Source of the DNA: Candidatus Kuenenia stuttgartensis
GTDB taxonomy: Bacteria; Planctomycetota; Planctomycetia; Planctomycetales; Planctomycetaceae
DNA: 48,112 nt
Direction: 5' to 3'
Assembly (NCBI GenBank): GCA_945906725.1
Contig: CAMDRI010000020.1
Coordinates: 1-48,112, forward strand
Shown here piece after piece: positions 33,654 to 43,700 of this stretch. The position numbers and the translations under genes are program-made. The notes under the pieces are model-generated. The model was not told where the DNA came from and made no database searches. It saw nothing but the letters and a program-made list of their open reading frames with translations. How positions within the stretch are numbered: the stretch's first letter is position 1; each line of letters opens with the position of its first letter.

Positions 33654-35956
33654 TCTCGTGTCACGAATTCATCGACGTTGAGCAGCACGCGGCAGACCTG
33701 CGTCCAAGCTGCGCGATCGCCCGCTTTGATGTTTGACGCGGCAAAGCGAGCGCGGACGGCGCTCAGCACTGCCACGAGCGGTGGCCGTTCCTCCGCTGCG
33801 GGCAGTCGGCCGAGACACAGCCGAAAGGCTCGGTCGAGCCGCTCGTGATCGCCATCCGGCACCTCGCGAAGCACGCGCTGCGCGAGCGCCTCGGCGCATT
33901 CGGCAAACGTGGGGTCGTTCAGTAACGTGAGCGCCTGCAACGGCGTGTTGGAGGTTCGCCGCCGCGTGCAGGCGGTGAGCGAGTCGGGAGCATCGAAAGT
34001 TTGTAGGAACGGATGCGGCGTGAGCCGCCAGTAGTGCGTGTAGATACTCCGACGATGGCGGTCGTCCCCAGGACTCGCGATCCATTCGGCCGGCGTGGCA
34101 CGGTTGAGCATGACCCCCTCGTGCTGAAACGGGAATACGCTCGGCCCGCCGATCTTCGGCGACCACAGGCCGCTAGCCATGAGTGCTGAGTCACGGATCG
34201 CTTCGGCCTCCAGTCGTAGCCGCGATTGTCGGGCAAGCAGCCGGTTCTCCGGATCGATTGCATCGACATCCGCTTCGCGGTGCGACGACTGGCGATACAT
34301 GGCTGAAACGACAATCAACCGATGCATCGACTTCATTCGCCAGCCTGATGCGACAAACTCTGTGGCCAGCCAGTCGAGTAATTCCGGATGCGTCGGTCGC
34401 GCCCCCTGCACGCCGAAATCGTTCTCCGTCTCGACGAGTCCTCGCCCGAAGAACTGTTGCCAAATGCGATTGACCGTGACTCGCGGCGTGAGCGGCTGCT
34501 GCGGCGACACGAGCCACCGCGCCACGCCGAGCCGCGTTCGCTCGTCGGCCGCCAAAGGGGGCAAGACTGCGGGCACATCAGGCGTCACCACTTCGCCCGG
34601 CTTCGAAAACTCGCCGCGAACAAACGTCGTCGTCGTGCGCAACGCCGTCGGCATGACGACCACCGGCGCATTTTCGAGCTGCGGAATCTGACGCTTCAGC
34701 GAATCAATCGTCCGCGAACGCTCTTGAAAGCCGGGATCGCTGGCGGCCGTTCCGGCGGCGAGCTTGGCCACAAACATCTCGCGCTCGCCGATGATCGCCG
34801 CAAGTTGTGCTCGCAGGGCATCGCGACGGGCGACTTGTTCGGCCGGGGCCAGTTCCAAAACTGATTCGTCTGCCGCGTTGAAGAACGCAAACAACTTATA
34901 GTATTCGTGCTGGCTGAGAGGATCGAATTTGTGCGAGTGACATTGGGCACAGCCCAATGTCACTCCCAGAAACACGCTGCTGATCGTATTCATCCGCTCG
35001 ACCACGGCATCCAGTCGAGCCGGTTCGCTGCCGCCATCCTGCGGACCGCTCAGCAGAAACCCGGTTGCGATTCGGTCGGCGGTTGAAGCGTCGGGCAACA
35101 GATCGCCGGCCAGTTGCTTGATCGTGAACTGGTCGAACGGCAGGTCATGGTTGAGCGCCTCGATCACCCAATCGCGATACTTCCAAATCGAGCGCGGCGC
35201 GTCGGTCTCGAAGCCCGTACTGTCGGCGTAGCGAGCGGCATCGAGCCAATGTCGCCCCCAACGTTCGCCGTAATGCGGCGATGCAAGCAGCCACTCGACC
35301 ACGCGCTCGTAAGCGTCGGCCCCGTCGTCGGCCAAAAACGCAGCCACAGCGTCTGGCGTGGGAGGCAAGCCGATAAGATCGAGCGTCACTCGGCGGAGCA
35401 GTGACTCCTTGCCCGCTTCGGGAGCAGGCCGCAACGCTGTCTGTTTGAGTCTTGCCAGGACGAAGCGATCGATCGCGTTGCGCGACCAGGCGTCTTCGCG
35501 GATGTGCGGAACCTCAGGACGCCGCGGTGTCTCGAAGGCCCAATGGCCGCTCCAGACGGCACCTTCGTCCACCCATTGCCGCAGCAATTCGATTTGTTGC
35601 GGACTCAACTGCCGATTCGAGTTTGCGGGAGGCATCCGTACCTCAGGGTCTTGGCTGCTCACCCGCCGCACAAGTTCGCTCTGCTTGCCGTTCCCCGGTT
35701 GAATGACCGGATGTTCGATGCGAAAGGCTCCCGCGCGAGTATCCAATCGCAACTTCGCCTGCCGAGCTTGATCGTCCGGCCCGTGACACGGAAAGCAATT
35801 CGCCGACAGAATCGGCAAGACGTCGCGACTAAAATCCACTCGCTCGCGCGACTGAGCATTTGCCGCCGTCAAACAGTGGCAAACGATTGCCAACACGGCA
35901 AGCTTGGTAAAAGACTCGCGAACGGACGGGAATTCAGGCGTGATGATTCGCAGCAT
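33650..35956 (-). CDS. PSD1-type protein: PSCyt1 c-type haem motif, DUF1549, DUF1553
   Basis: The protein has 768 residues. A hydrophobic signal (SFTKLAVLAIVCHCLTAANA) precedes a planctomycete cytochrome-C-like domain with CFPCH at 54-58, the CxxCH motif for covalent haem c. A Met in VRMPPAN may be the axial ligand. DUF1549 (about 158-365) holds a second CxxCH, CAQCH at 336-340 followed by SHKFDP. DUF1553 (about 480-740) has RVTVNRIWQQFFGRGLVETE and THPELLDWLA. It should be a periplasmic or surface protein, possibly redox-active. It is translationally coupled to the DUF1501 gene by an ATGA overlap. The biological role of PSD1 proteins is unknown. Confidence 0.93.
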   Translation of the reverse strand: MLRIITPEFPSVRESFTKLAVLAIVCHCLTAANAQSRERVDFSRDVLPILSANCFPCHGPDDQARQAKLRLDTRAGAFRIEHPVIQPGNGKQSELVRRVSSQDPEVRMPPANSNRQLSPQQIELLRQWVDEGAVWSGHWAFETPRRPEVPHIREDAWSRNAIDRFVLARLKQTALRPAPEAGKESLLRRVTLDLIGLPPTPDAVAAFLADDGADAYERVVEWLLASPHYGERWGRHWLDAARYADSTGFETDAPRSIWKYRDWVIEALNHDLPFDQFTIKQLAGDLLPDASTADRIATGFLLSGPQDGGSEPARLDAVVERMNTISSVFLGVTLGCAQCHSHKFDPLSQHEYYKLFAFFNAADESVLELAPAEQVARRDALRAQLAAIIGEREMFVAKLAAGTAASDPGFQERSRTIDSLKRQIPQLENAPVVVMPTALRTTTTFVRGEFSKPGEVVTPDVPAVLPPLAADERTRLGVARWLVSPQQPLTPRVTVNRIWQQFFGRGLVETENDFGVQGARPTHPELLDWLATEFVASGWRMKSMHRLIVVSAMYRQSSHREADVDAIDPENRLLARQSRLRLEAEAIRDSALMASGLWSPKIGGPSVFPFQHEGVMLNRATPAEWIASPGDDRHRRSIYTHYWRLTPHPFLQTFDAPDSLTACTRRRTSNTPLQALTLLNDPTFAECAEALAQRVLREVPDGDHERLDRAFRLCLGRLPAAEERPPLVAVLSAVRARFAASNIKAGDRAAWTQVCRVLLNVDEFVTRE

Positions 35957-36159
35957 CGCATGTGTCCTGCCCGTGTGCGCCGACGATGATCGCCTTGGAA
36001 TGTTTTATACCCTTGAAATCTGCCGCCGCAAAGACACGAGGACTTCGCCAATGATGCGGAGGCATTCGGTTCCGGGAGCGTGTGTGTTCGGACAACGCGG
36101 ACTCGACCGCTGCGGAATGCGAGAGTCCCAGCGCCTGGGCGTATCGCCTGTTGCTGATC

Positions 36160-36490
36160 ATCGCGCAGCACCCCGTAGCAAGTCTCGACCACTTCGTCCG
36201 CTCGATGCCGTTATTGATGCCGGCCTTTTTTTCTGAGTAGAAGATGGCGACCGCCGCCCCGGCCGCCCCACAGCCTCAACGATGAATTGCGTGTGGTACG
36301 GGGCGCCTTGGGAAAGATGGACGAGCACATGACTGCTGAGGGCCGACAGACTCCAGAAACCAAATAGAATGATGGCAGTTGTGAACCGGCGTCGCGGTGC
36401 CGTCTTGGCTCCCGCGATGACAAAGACCGCCGCCGTCAGAATGCCAGAGACACTGTGCAGGAAGAATCGGCCGAAGTCCGACGCGGACAT
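36160..36490 (-). pseudogene. Frameshifted small membrane protein
   Basis: From ATG 36488-36490 the frame reads MSASDFGRFFLHSVSGILTA, then a hydrophobic ILFGFWSLSALSSHVLVHL and YHTQFIVEAVG. It then turns into an Arg/Ser-rich run. At the same point the neighbouring frame reads AAGAAVAIFYSEKKAGINNG and continues. The switch lies in a G/C run at about 36254-36270, so one base has been lost or gained. The intact protein would have about three membrane segments. No family is recognised. A sequencing error is possible. Confidence 0.5.
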
Positions 36491-36865
36491 CGCCGCAGAC
36501 CCGGAGGGCTGAGCGACGAATTGCAATTGCCGATTTTGAATTTTCGATTCAACCATCGCCGGCATTTTCCATCGAAAAGCGGCACTGGTGACTGCACTGG
36601 CCGGTCACGTACTCGTTGCCATCGAGAGACAGCACGATGCCATCCGCTTGATGGAATTCGCGCCCGAAGGGTGTGGTTTGGGCGTGTCTGACGAACGGTG
36701 TAGCCGGCGCTCATGAACCACCGCTCGTTGCCTGGCCGAATCCGGCGGCGCTGGTAGTGGGCATTCCCGAACATGCTTGGACGAATTTCGCACGAACTGC
36801 ACAGGACGAGTCTCACAAAACAAACAGAATCGTGATCGACGGCTCGCTCGAATCACTCGACGTCC

Positions 36866-36871
36866 TACAAT
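36866..36871 (+). promoter_or_regulatory. Possible -10 element of a leaderless ABC-exporter mRNA
   Basis: TACAAT at 36866-36871 lies five bases before the ATG at 36877, the right distance for transcription to begin at the start codon. No ribosome binding site precedes this ATG, and no clear -35 was seen. Confidence 0.35.
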
Positions 36872-36876
36872 CGGGC

Positions 36877-38931
36877 ATGCCACCACACTCGCCAGAATCA
36901 CGCGACAGTAGATCGAGCCCATCAGTAACCTCGCCACAGAATGGCCAAGAACCGCGAGCCAGCCGCTTGAGGTTTGAGCGGTATCGGCAAAAGGTCAAGC
37001 GCAGCGAGCTTGCCAAGGGGAGCTTTCATGGGACCGGCGAGACGCGCAGTCCGAAGGATCGCGTCCGTTTATCGAAGCAACTCATTGGACAGTTCTTGCG
37101 GTTGCTGATTCCATTCCGACGGCAAGTGATTTGGATTCTCGTGTCGGTCACGGCCGCAACGTTGATTGGTCTGCTGCCGCCGGCGGGCACCAAGTTCATC
37201 ATCGACTATGGGCTGAACGGTCAGCCGTTGCCGTCAGCCGTGTTGCAACGCCTGCCTTCGCTTGCCGGTCCCAGGCAGCTGTTATTTTTCACGGTGCTCG
37301 CGGTGTCGGTCCTATCGCTGCTGAAGATCGGCGTGCATGTTTGGGGACGCTGGTACGCCACCAAGATCACGAAACAGATTCAGTTGGATCTGCGGCGACG
37401 AGTCTTCGAGCACGCCGTCCGTCTGCCGCTGCATCGAGTCCAATCGCTGCGGTCCGGTGGAGTGGCCTCGATCCTCCGCGAAGACGGCGGCAGCGTGGGC
37501 GAGCTGGTCTTCGGCATGTTGTTCAATCCCTGGCGAGCGGTCATTCAGTTGATCGGCAGTCTCGCGATTCTGGCCTGGGTCGATTGGCGGTTGCTGCTCG
37601 GCGGACTTGTGCTCTTGCCGACCGTGTTCTTCACGCATCGCGCTTGGATCAACGGCATCCGGCCGCAGTTTCGAGTCATCCGCAAACAGCGCGAACTGAT
37701 CGACGCGTCCGCCACCGAAGCGTTCGCGGGGATGAGGATCGTCCGCGCCTTCAGCCGGCAGAAGCGCGAGGCGGCTCGGTTCACGACCGAGAACAATTTG
37801 ATGGCTCGGCAAGAACTCTATGCCTGGTGCTGGATGCGCGTGGTTGAGATGGTCTGGGAGGCGTTAATCCCGATCGCGACGGCCGGACTGCTGTTCTACG
37901 GCGGTTGGCGAGTGCTCGACGGGCACATGACTGTCGGCGATCTCATGATGTTTCTGGTCTACCTGCTCATGCTGCTGGAGCCGCTGGCCACACTCGCTTC
38001 AAGCGCCACTCAATTTCAGAACAGCCTCAGCGGACTGGATCGAGTGCTCGACTTGCTGGAGGAGCCACGCGAAATGCAATCGACGCCCGCGTCGTTGTAC
38101 GTCGATCGCCACTCGATCGCCGGAGACATTGCGTTCGAACAGGTCACTTTCATGTATCCGGGGACAAGCACTCCGGCGCTGAGCGACGTCCATCTGAAGG
38201 TCGCGGCTGGTCAGACCGTCGCGCTCGTCGGGCCGAGTGGTGCCGGCAAGACAACGCTTAGCAACTTGGTCGCTCGCTTCTATGACCCGACCTCCGGACG
38301 AGTGACATTGGATGGCCGCGACTTGCGTGATTTCGACGTCGAATCATTCCGCTCGTTGCTGGGAGTTGTCGAACAGGATGTGTTCTTGTTCGATGGGACG
38401 ATCGCCCAGAACATCAGCTACGCGCGCCGCGACGCAACGGCAGCCGAGATTCGCGCCGCTGCCGGAGCCGCGAATGCGACTGAGTTTATCGACCGCATGG
38501 CTGACGGTCTGCAAACTCTCATCGGGGAGCGCGGCGTGCGGCTCAGCGGCGGTCAGCGTCAGCGACTTGCGATCGCGCGAGCGATCTTGGCCGACCCGAA
38601 ATTGCTGATCTTGGATGAAGCCACTAGCAACCTCGACACCGACAGCGAACGGCTCATTCAACAAAGCTTGGCCAAACTGATGTGCGGGCGCACCAGTTTC
38701 GTGATCGCACATCGGCTGAGCACCATCGCCAACGCCGATTTGATCGCCGTCATCGAGCACGGCCGCATCAGCCAGTCCGGCACCCACGCCCAGCTCATGG
38801 CCGAAGGGGGCAAGTATCGGACGATGGTCGAACAACAGATCCGCATGACTCTCGGAGACATGACCCCCGCACCCTCGGCGGCGGCGACTTCAGCACAACC
38901 GTCTCGCGAACGGAGTTCGGCGGCTCCGTAG
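36877..38931 (+). CDS. ABC exporter, fused membrane and ATPase domains (MsbA-like half-transporter)
   Basis: The protein has 684 residues from ATG 36877; the open frame back to 36673 is not protein-like. A 70-residue polar N-terminal extension precedes six membrane helices (about 85-390). An ATPase follows: Walker A GPSGAGKTT near 451, Q-loop VEQDVFLFDG, signature LSGGQRQR near 555, Walker B LLILDEATS near 577 and switch His in IAHRLSTI. All catalytic residues are present, so a homodimer could export lipid or another hydrophobic compound. The helices YGLNGQPLPSAVLQ and EAFAGMRIVRAFSRQ fit type-I exporters. It stands alone, convergent with a DUF1501 gene, so the substrate cannot be inferred from neighbours. 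Confidence 0.93.
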   Translation: MPPHSPESRDSRSSPSVTSPQNGQEPRASRLRFERYRQKVKRSELAKGSFHGTGETRSPKDRVRLSKQLIGQFLRLLIPFRRQVIWILVSVTAATLIGLLPPAGTKFIIDYGLNGQPLPSAVLQRLPSLAGPRQLLFFTVLAVSVLSLLKIGVHVWGRWYATKITKQIQLDLRRRVFEHAVRLPLHRVQSLRSGGVASILREDGGSVGELVFGMLFNPWRAVIQLIGSLAILAWVDWRLLLGGLVLLPTVFFTHRAWINGIRPQFRVIRKQRELIDASATEAFAGMRIVRAFSRQKREAARFTTENNLMARQELYAWCWMRVVEMVWEALIPIATAGLLFYGGWRVLDGHMTVGDLMMFLVYLLMLLEPLATLASSATQFQNSLSGLDRVLDLLEEPREMQSTPASLYVDRHSIAGDIAFEQVTFMYPGTSTPALSDVHLKVAAGQTVALVGPSGAGKTTLSNLVARFYDPTSGRVTLDGRDLRDFDVESFRSLLGVVEQDVFLFDGTIAQNISYARRDATAAEIRAAAGAANATEFIDRMADGLQTLIGERGVRLSGGQRQRLAIARAILADPKLLILDEATSNLDTDSERLIQQSLAKLMCGRTSFVIAHRLSTIANADLIAVIEHGRISQSGTHAQLMAEGGKYRTMVEQQIRMTLGDMTPAPSAAATSAQPSRERSSAAP

Positions 38932-38989
38932 CTAGGCGACTTTTCGTCAAGCCTTCGCCAAAGCTCAGAACGATTTGCCGCGGTCGCCA

Positions 38990-40474
38990 TCAGCCGAATA
39001 ACTCGTGGTGCACCGCTCCATCTCCGGCGACTGGGACTGGTCGTCCCAGCGGATCGGGGATAGTGGTGTGCGGATCGATCCCCAACAGATGGAATGCCGA
39101 CGCGAGAATGTCTTTCGGCGAGAGCGGGTTCGACTTCACATCGCCCCCAATTTTGTCACTCTCGCCGACCACTTGGCCGCGACCGATTCCGGCCCCCGCA
39201 AGGCACACCGAATAGACTCGGGACCAGTGTTCGCGGCCGTTGCCGGGACGATTGTTGAGTTGCGGCGTGCGACCGTGTTCGCTCAAGCAAAGCACCAAGG
39301 TTTCATCCAGCAAACCGCGAGCTTCCATGTCACGCAAGAACGCTGGAAACGAATGATCGAACACCGGCAACAAGAATTGCTTGAGACGCGGATAGTGGTT
39401 TGAGTGCGTGTCCCAACCATTCGCGAAGTGGCTGTAGGTGTCCCAGAAGACGCTGACGTACTTGCCGCCCGCCTCGATGACTCGCCGCGCGGCGAGTAAC
39501 GATTGTCCGAAGAGGTTCATTCCGTAATTGAGTCGCATCGCTTCCGATTCTTGATGAACGTCAAGTGCGCGAGCCAACCCACTACTGGTCAACAACCCAT
39601 GTGCGGTCTGCTGATGCTGGTCGTAGCCCGCGACGCGCGTATGTCGTTCCAGATCGCGGCGCGTGACATCGAACTGCTCGAGCAACGCTCGGCGGAGACC
39701 GACTCGTTCCAGCGTGGGAGAGTCGGCCGTCGGTTTCGGTCCGAGTTCAAAGCGGTCCTCGGAACGGATACCGGCAAAGGGATCAAGCTTCCCCGAACCT
39801 TCCGCGAGGACCGGCACCTCACGCGTTCCCGGTGCATCGAACGCCGTCCAAAGCGGATCGTATTGCTGCCCTAGAAATCCGGCATACGGGCCGCCGAGCA
39901 ACCGAAAATTGACGTGCGCGTAAACCGGAAACGGCAGTGCCACATTGCGCGGAATCGCCGGCCGGACGAGCGGCTCGCGCTGAGACGCGAGATAATCCAC
40001 CACTGACCCGATGAAAGGCCATTCGGTGCGGTCGTTTGGATCGGACTCTTTGCGCGGGTTGATCTCCGGAATTCCGGCCAGCGCATAATTCACTGCATGA
40101 AACGGCCATTGATGAGTCATCGACCGCACGATTGTCAATCGGTCGGTGATCTCTGCGAACCGCGGCAACAACTCGCAAACCGGCACGCCAGAAACGGCTG
40201 AGGGAATGGCTTTCAATTCTCCCTGCACCGCGGGCGCGTCGGGTTTCGGATCGAATGTCTCGTGCTGCGGTGGGGCACCGACGAGATAGACGAGAATACA
40301 CGACTTGGCTCGCCCGAAAGTCCCGGCCTGCGAATCGTTCGTCTGAGCCGCCTGCAAACGCAAATAATCGGCAAGGTTCAGGCCAAACAGATTCAACCCG
40401 CCGAGATGCAGCAGGTCTCGCCGAGTGACCCCGTCGCAAAGCGTCTTGGGATTGCCGAACAGACGGATCGTCAC
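38990..40474 (-). CDS. DUF1501 protein with altered GGPSxxD motif
   Basis: The protein has 494 residues. CDGVTRRDLLHLGGLNLFGLNL is a Tat-like signal. Most family blocks are present: FGQSLLAARRVIEAGGKYVSV, VLCLSEHGRTPQLNNRPG, GREHWSRVYSV and a DPLGRPVPV end. The first conserved motif reads VYLVGAPPQHETFDPKPDAP, where the other complete DUF1501 copies in the window have GGPS(H/Q)xDxFD. So Gly-Ser is changed to Ala-Pro, and Asp to Glu at a position expected to be catalytic or metal-binding. RDHW also appears as REHW. These paired changes suggest altered chemistry or loss of activity. It is divergent from the PSD1 gene at 40701 and convergent with the ABC exporter. Confidence 0.9.
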   Translation of the reverse strand: MTIRLFGNPKTLCDGVTRRDLLHLGGLNLFGLNLADYLRLQAAQTNDSQAGTFGRAKSCILVYLVGAPPQHETFDPKPDAPAVQGELKAIPSAVSGVPVCELLPRFAEITDRLTIVRSMTHQWPFHAVNYALAGIPEINPRKESDPNDRTEWPFIGSVVDYLASQREPLVRPAIPRNVALPFPVYAHVNFRLLGGPYAGFLGQQYDPLWTAFDAPGTREVPVLAEGSGKLDPFAGIRSEDRFELGPKPTADSPTLERVGLRRALLEQFDVTRRDLERHTRVAGYDQHQQTAHGLLTSSGLARALDVHQESEAMRLNYGMNLFGQSLLAARRVIEAGGKYVSVFWDTYSHFANGWDTHSNHYPRLKQFLLPVFDHSFPAFLRDMEARGLLDETLVLCLSEHGRTPQLNNRPGNGREHWSRVYSVCLAGAGIGRGQVVGESDKIGGDVKSNPLSPKDILASAFHLLGIDPHTTIPDPLGRPVPVAGDGAVHHELFG

Positions 40475-40700
40475 AGTTCACCTCACAACGTGGTGCTCGA
40501 TCATGCCACAAACGGGACTTCCCAGTTGACTTTCGGCCCGCGAACATCGCCAGTCACCGACGAGCAGCATAATGCCCAGCCAACAGGCGGCAACATCAAC
40601 CATTCGTTGCCAGGGATGTCGAGTTGCTCGGAGGGAGGCTGGCAGGGCATACTGCCGCAACTTCAACTTCTCGCCGCCTTTTCTCCCGCCTGAGTTCGTC

Positions 40701-43700
40701 ATGATGCGACCTGCTTTTCGCTGTACGGCGTTCGTCATCTTCTGCGCCCTGATGAACGCTGGTCTGAATGCCGCGGAACCGAGCCTCGCGCCGACCGCCG
40801 AGCAACTTGAATTCTTCGAGGCAAAGATCCGACCGGTCCTGGTGAAGCACTGCTATGAGTGCCATTCGTCAAAGCTGGCCGCACCGCGCGGCGGGTTGCG
40901 ACTCGATGATCGCGAGGCGGTTCTGAAGGGTGGCGATTCGGGACCGGTACTCGTTGCTGGAGATCTCAAGAAGAGCTCGCTGCTCGCAGCGCTGAGGTAC
41001 GAAGAGATGGAGATGCCTCCCAAAGGGAAGCTGCCGGCCTCCGTCATCGCGGACTTCGAGCAGTGGGTGAAGACGGGTGCTCCCGACCCGCGGGTCTCTG
41101 CTTCCACGACGAAGCCTTTCGGCTCTCAACCCGCGACGCTCAACTCTCAATCCTCCGCCCATTGGGCCTTTCAAAAGCTGACGAGAGCTCCGCCGCCGAA
41201 CGTCAAAAACCCTCAATGGCTACACAGCGACATTGATCGGTTTGTGTTAGCGAAGCTGGACGAGGTAGGCTTACAGCCGGTCGCTGCCGCTGATCGTCGC
41301 ACGCTCATTCGTCGTGCGTCCTTTGACCTAATCGGACTGCCGCCAGAACCGGAACAAGTCGCCGCGTTCCTCAATGATTCGGCGTCGGACAACGACGCGT
41401 TTGCGAAGGTCGTTGAGGAACTGCTGCGTTCTGCACATTACGGAGAACGCTGGGGGCGGTACTGGCTCGACATCGCGCGGTATGGCGAGGATCAGACGCA
41501 TACCTTCAAGGCTCGCAATTATCCACAGGGATATCTCTATCGCGACTGGGTTGTGAAAGCGTTCAACGACGATCTGCCTTACGACCAATTCTTGATCGAG
41601 CAGATTGCGGGCGATCTCGTGAATCACGCACGACCGCTTCACGAACGCATTCCCGCGCTGGGCCTGTTCGCGCTCGGCCCGGTCTATTACCAAGACAATG
41701 GCGAAAAAGACAAAGCCCTCGCCGACGAATGGGATGACCGCGTGGATACGCTCATTCGAGGCACGCAGGCGCTGACGATCTCCTGTGCTCGCTGTCACGA
41801 CCACAAGTTTGATCCGCTGACGATGGCCGACTACTACGGGCTGCTGGGGATCTTCGCGAGCACTCAATACCAAGAGCGGCCCGCCGTGCCGCAAGAGGTT
41901 GTTCTCGCCAAACAGCAAGCGGAATCTACATTGAAAGGCCAGCAGCTTGAAGTCGATCGGTTCCTCGCGACGCAGGCTCGCAGCGTGCGTGAGAAACTGA
42001 CCCCGGAGATTCCGCAGTACGTCGTCGGTGCTTGGCGAGTACTGAATCCGCTTAAGAAAAAGGCCAACGAAAAGACGGTCGTCACGGATGTCGCGAAGCA
42101 GTTGAAGCTCAACGAAGATTTGTTGCGGCGTTGGGTCGCGTATCTCGAAGAGAAACCGGACTCGGGAGCCGTGAACTCCGATCGACCGTATCTCGACGGC
42201 TGGCGCGAACTCAGGAAGCAGCAAGACCCGAACGTCGATCTCTCTGACGACAAAGCCTCGCTCGCGGCGGTGACTGCGATTGGCGAAACGCTGCGCCAAC
42301 AGGCGGAGTCGCTGTTGCCGCAACGTGCCGGATTGCTGCAACACTTTGGTGAAGACGTCGCCTTCATCGCTGAGTCCGATCGGGCGGCCGTCGCGCCGGG
42401 AATTATTCCGCTTGGCAACTTGTTTGATGATGCCTCGGGCTCGCAGCTTTCCACGGCGTTGGCCTCGGATATCTTCAAGGCGACGGCCAAAGAGGGTGGC
42501 CTTGGGGTTGCGCGAGTCACACAGGGATGGGGGCATCAGACTTCGATCGCTTCCGGGATCTCGTTCAATTTCCAATCGCTCGGCAGCGATGACGCCAAGC
42601 ACGGCAGCGTGGTCAACGATGGCTGGGACATCAGTGGCGGCATCAGCACGACCGGCAAGCGTGCGCCGGAGAACCTACCGCGCACCGATCAAGGCATTGG
42701 CATGCACGCCAATGCCTTGATCACTTTTGATCTGGACGAAATTCGCCGCGCGGGACTGATACCGGCCGATCGCCCGTTGACCTTACGAGTCGATCGAGCA
42801 GGCTTGAACGACGACGCCTTCGGCAGCGGCAGCGTGCATTTAGCCGTCATCGTCAGCAAGCCGCACGAAAAGAAGAGCGAGTTCAATGCGATCCTCGTCG
42901 CGTCTGTGAATGGTCAATCGGCGAAGGTGGAAGAGAACGACGGCACCTATTACTTCGCCGGCGAATTGCCTCCGCCGCTGCGAGGCAACGGCAAGTTCGC
43001 GGAGATCGAACTCAAACTACCGCTCGACGCGAGGTATCTGACGCTCGTCGCCACCGGTGCGGGCCAAGCTGGCGAAGAGAATACGATCAGCAGCGATCAC
43101 GCGGTCTTCTCCGGTGCGCGTTTGGAGTATGAATCACCCCGTAGCTCAGGCGTCTCGCCTGAGTCAGATACGGTGACGACCGCAGTCACCGGCGTGACGC
43201 CGGTTCTACGAGACGCACTGCTGTATTCGGAACTGTTCTCTGACAAAGGCGTGCTCGCGATCGCCTCCAAAGACATCGCTAACTACCTCACTGACGAGCC
43301 TGCGAAGCAACTCGCGTTGCTCAATAAGACACGCGACGAACGCAAACAGGCGTTCGATGCAATCAAGGTTTTGATGGCTCACGCGGTGGCTGACGGGCAA
43401 GGAGCCGACATGCCCGTCTATCTCGCTGGCGATCCCCGCAAGAAAGGACCGCTCGCCCCGCGAGCTTTCCCGGCCATCCTCCGCAATGGCGACTCAGCCC
43501 CCTTTCAATCGACAGGCAGTGGCCGACTCGAACTCGCGCGAGCGATCGCATCATCCGACAATCCGCTGACCGCGCGCGTTTTCGTGAATCGCATCTGGGC
43601 CGGTCACTTCGGAGCCGGCCTCGTGCGGACGCCGAGCAATTTCGGCACGCTCGGCGAGCGACCGACGCATCCAGAGCTTCTCGATTGGCTGGCGAGGCGG

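Larger units (their letters stand above)
35957..36876. other. Long gap holding only a relic gene
   Basis: Between the PSD1 start and the ABC exporter, the only protein-like signal is a frameshifted membrane protein (36160-36490, minus) and, farther right on the minus strand, a frame reading RHAQTTPFGREFHQADGIVL and SLDGNEYVTGQCSHQC that opens just after a TGA (about 36550-36700). That second stretch may be the tail of a lost gene. AT-rich sequence at about 36525-36555 separates the two. Confidence 0.5.

Noticed and set aside
41328..42602. 424-codon open frame opposite the PSD1 gene
   Set aside because: Composition is shadow-like and the plus strand has clear PSD1 domains.
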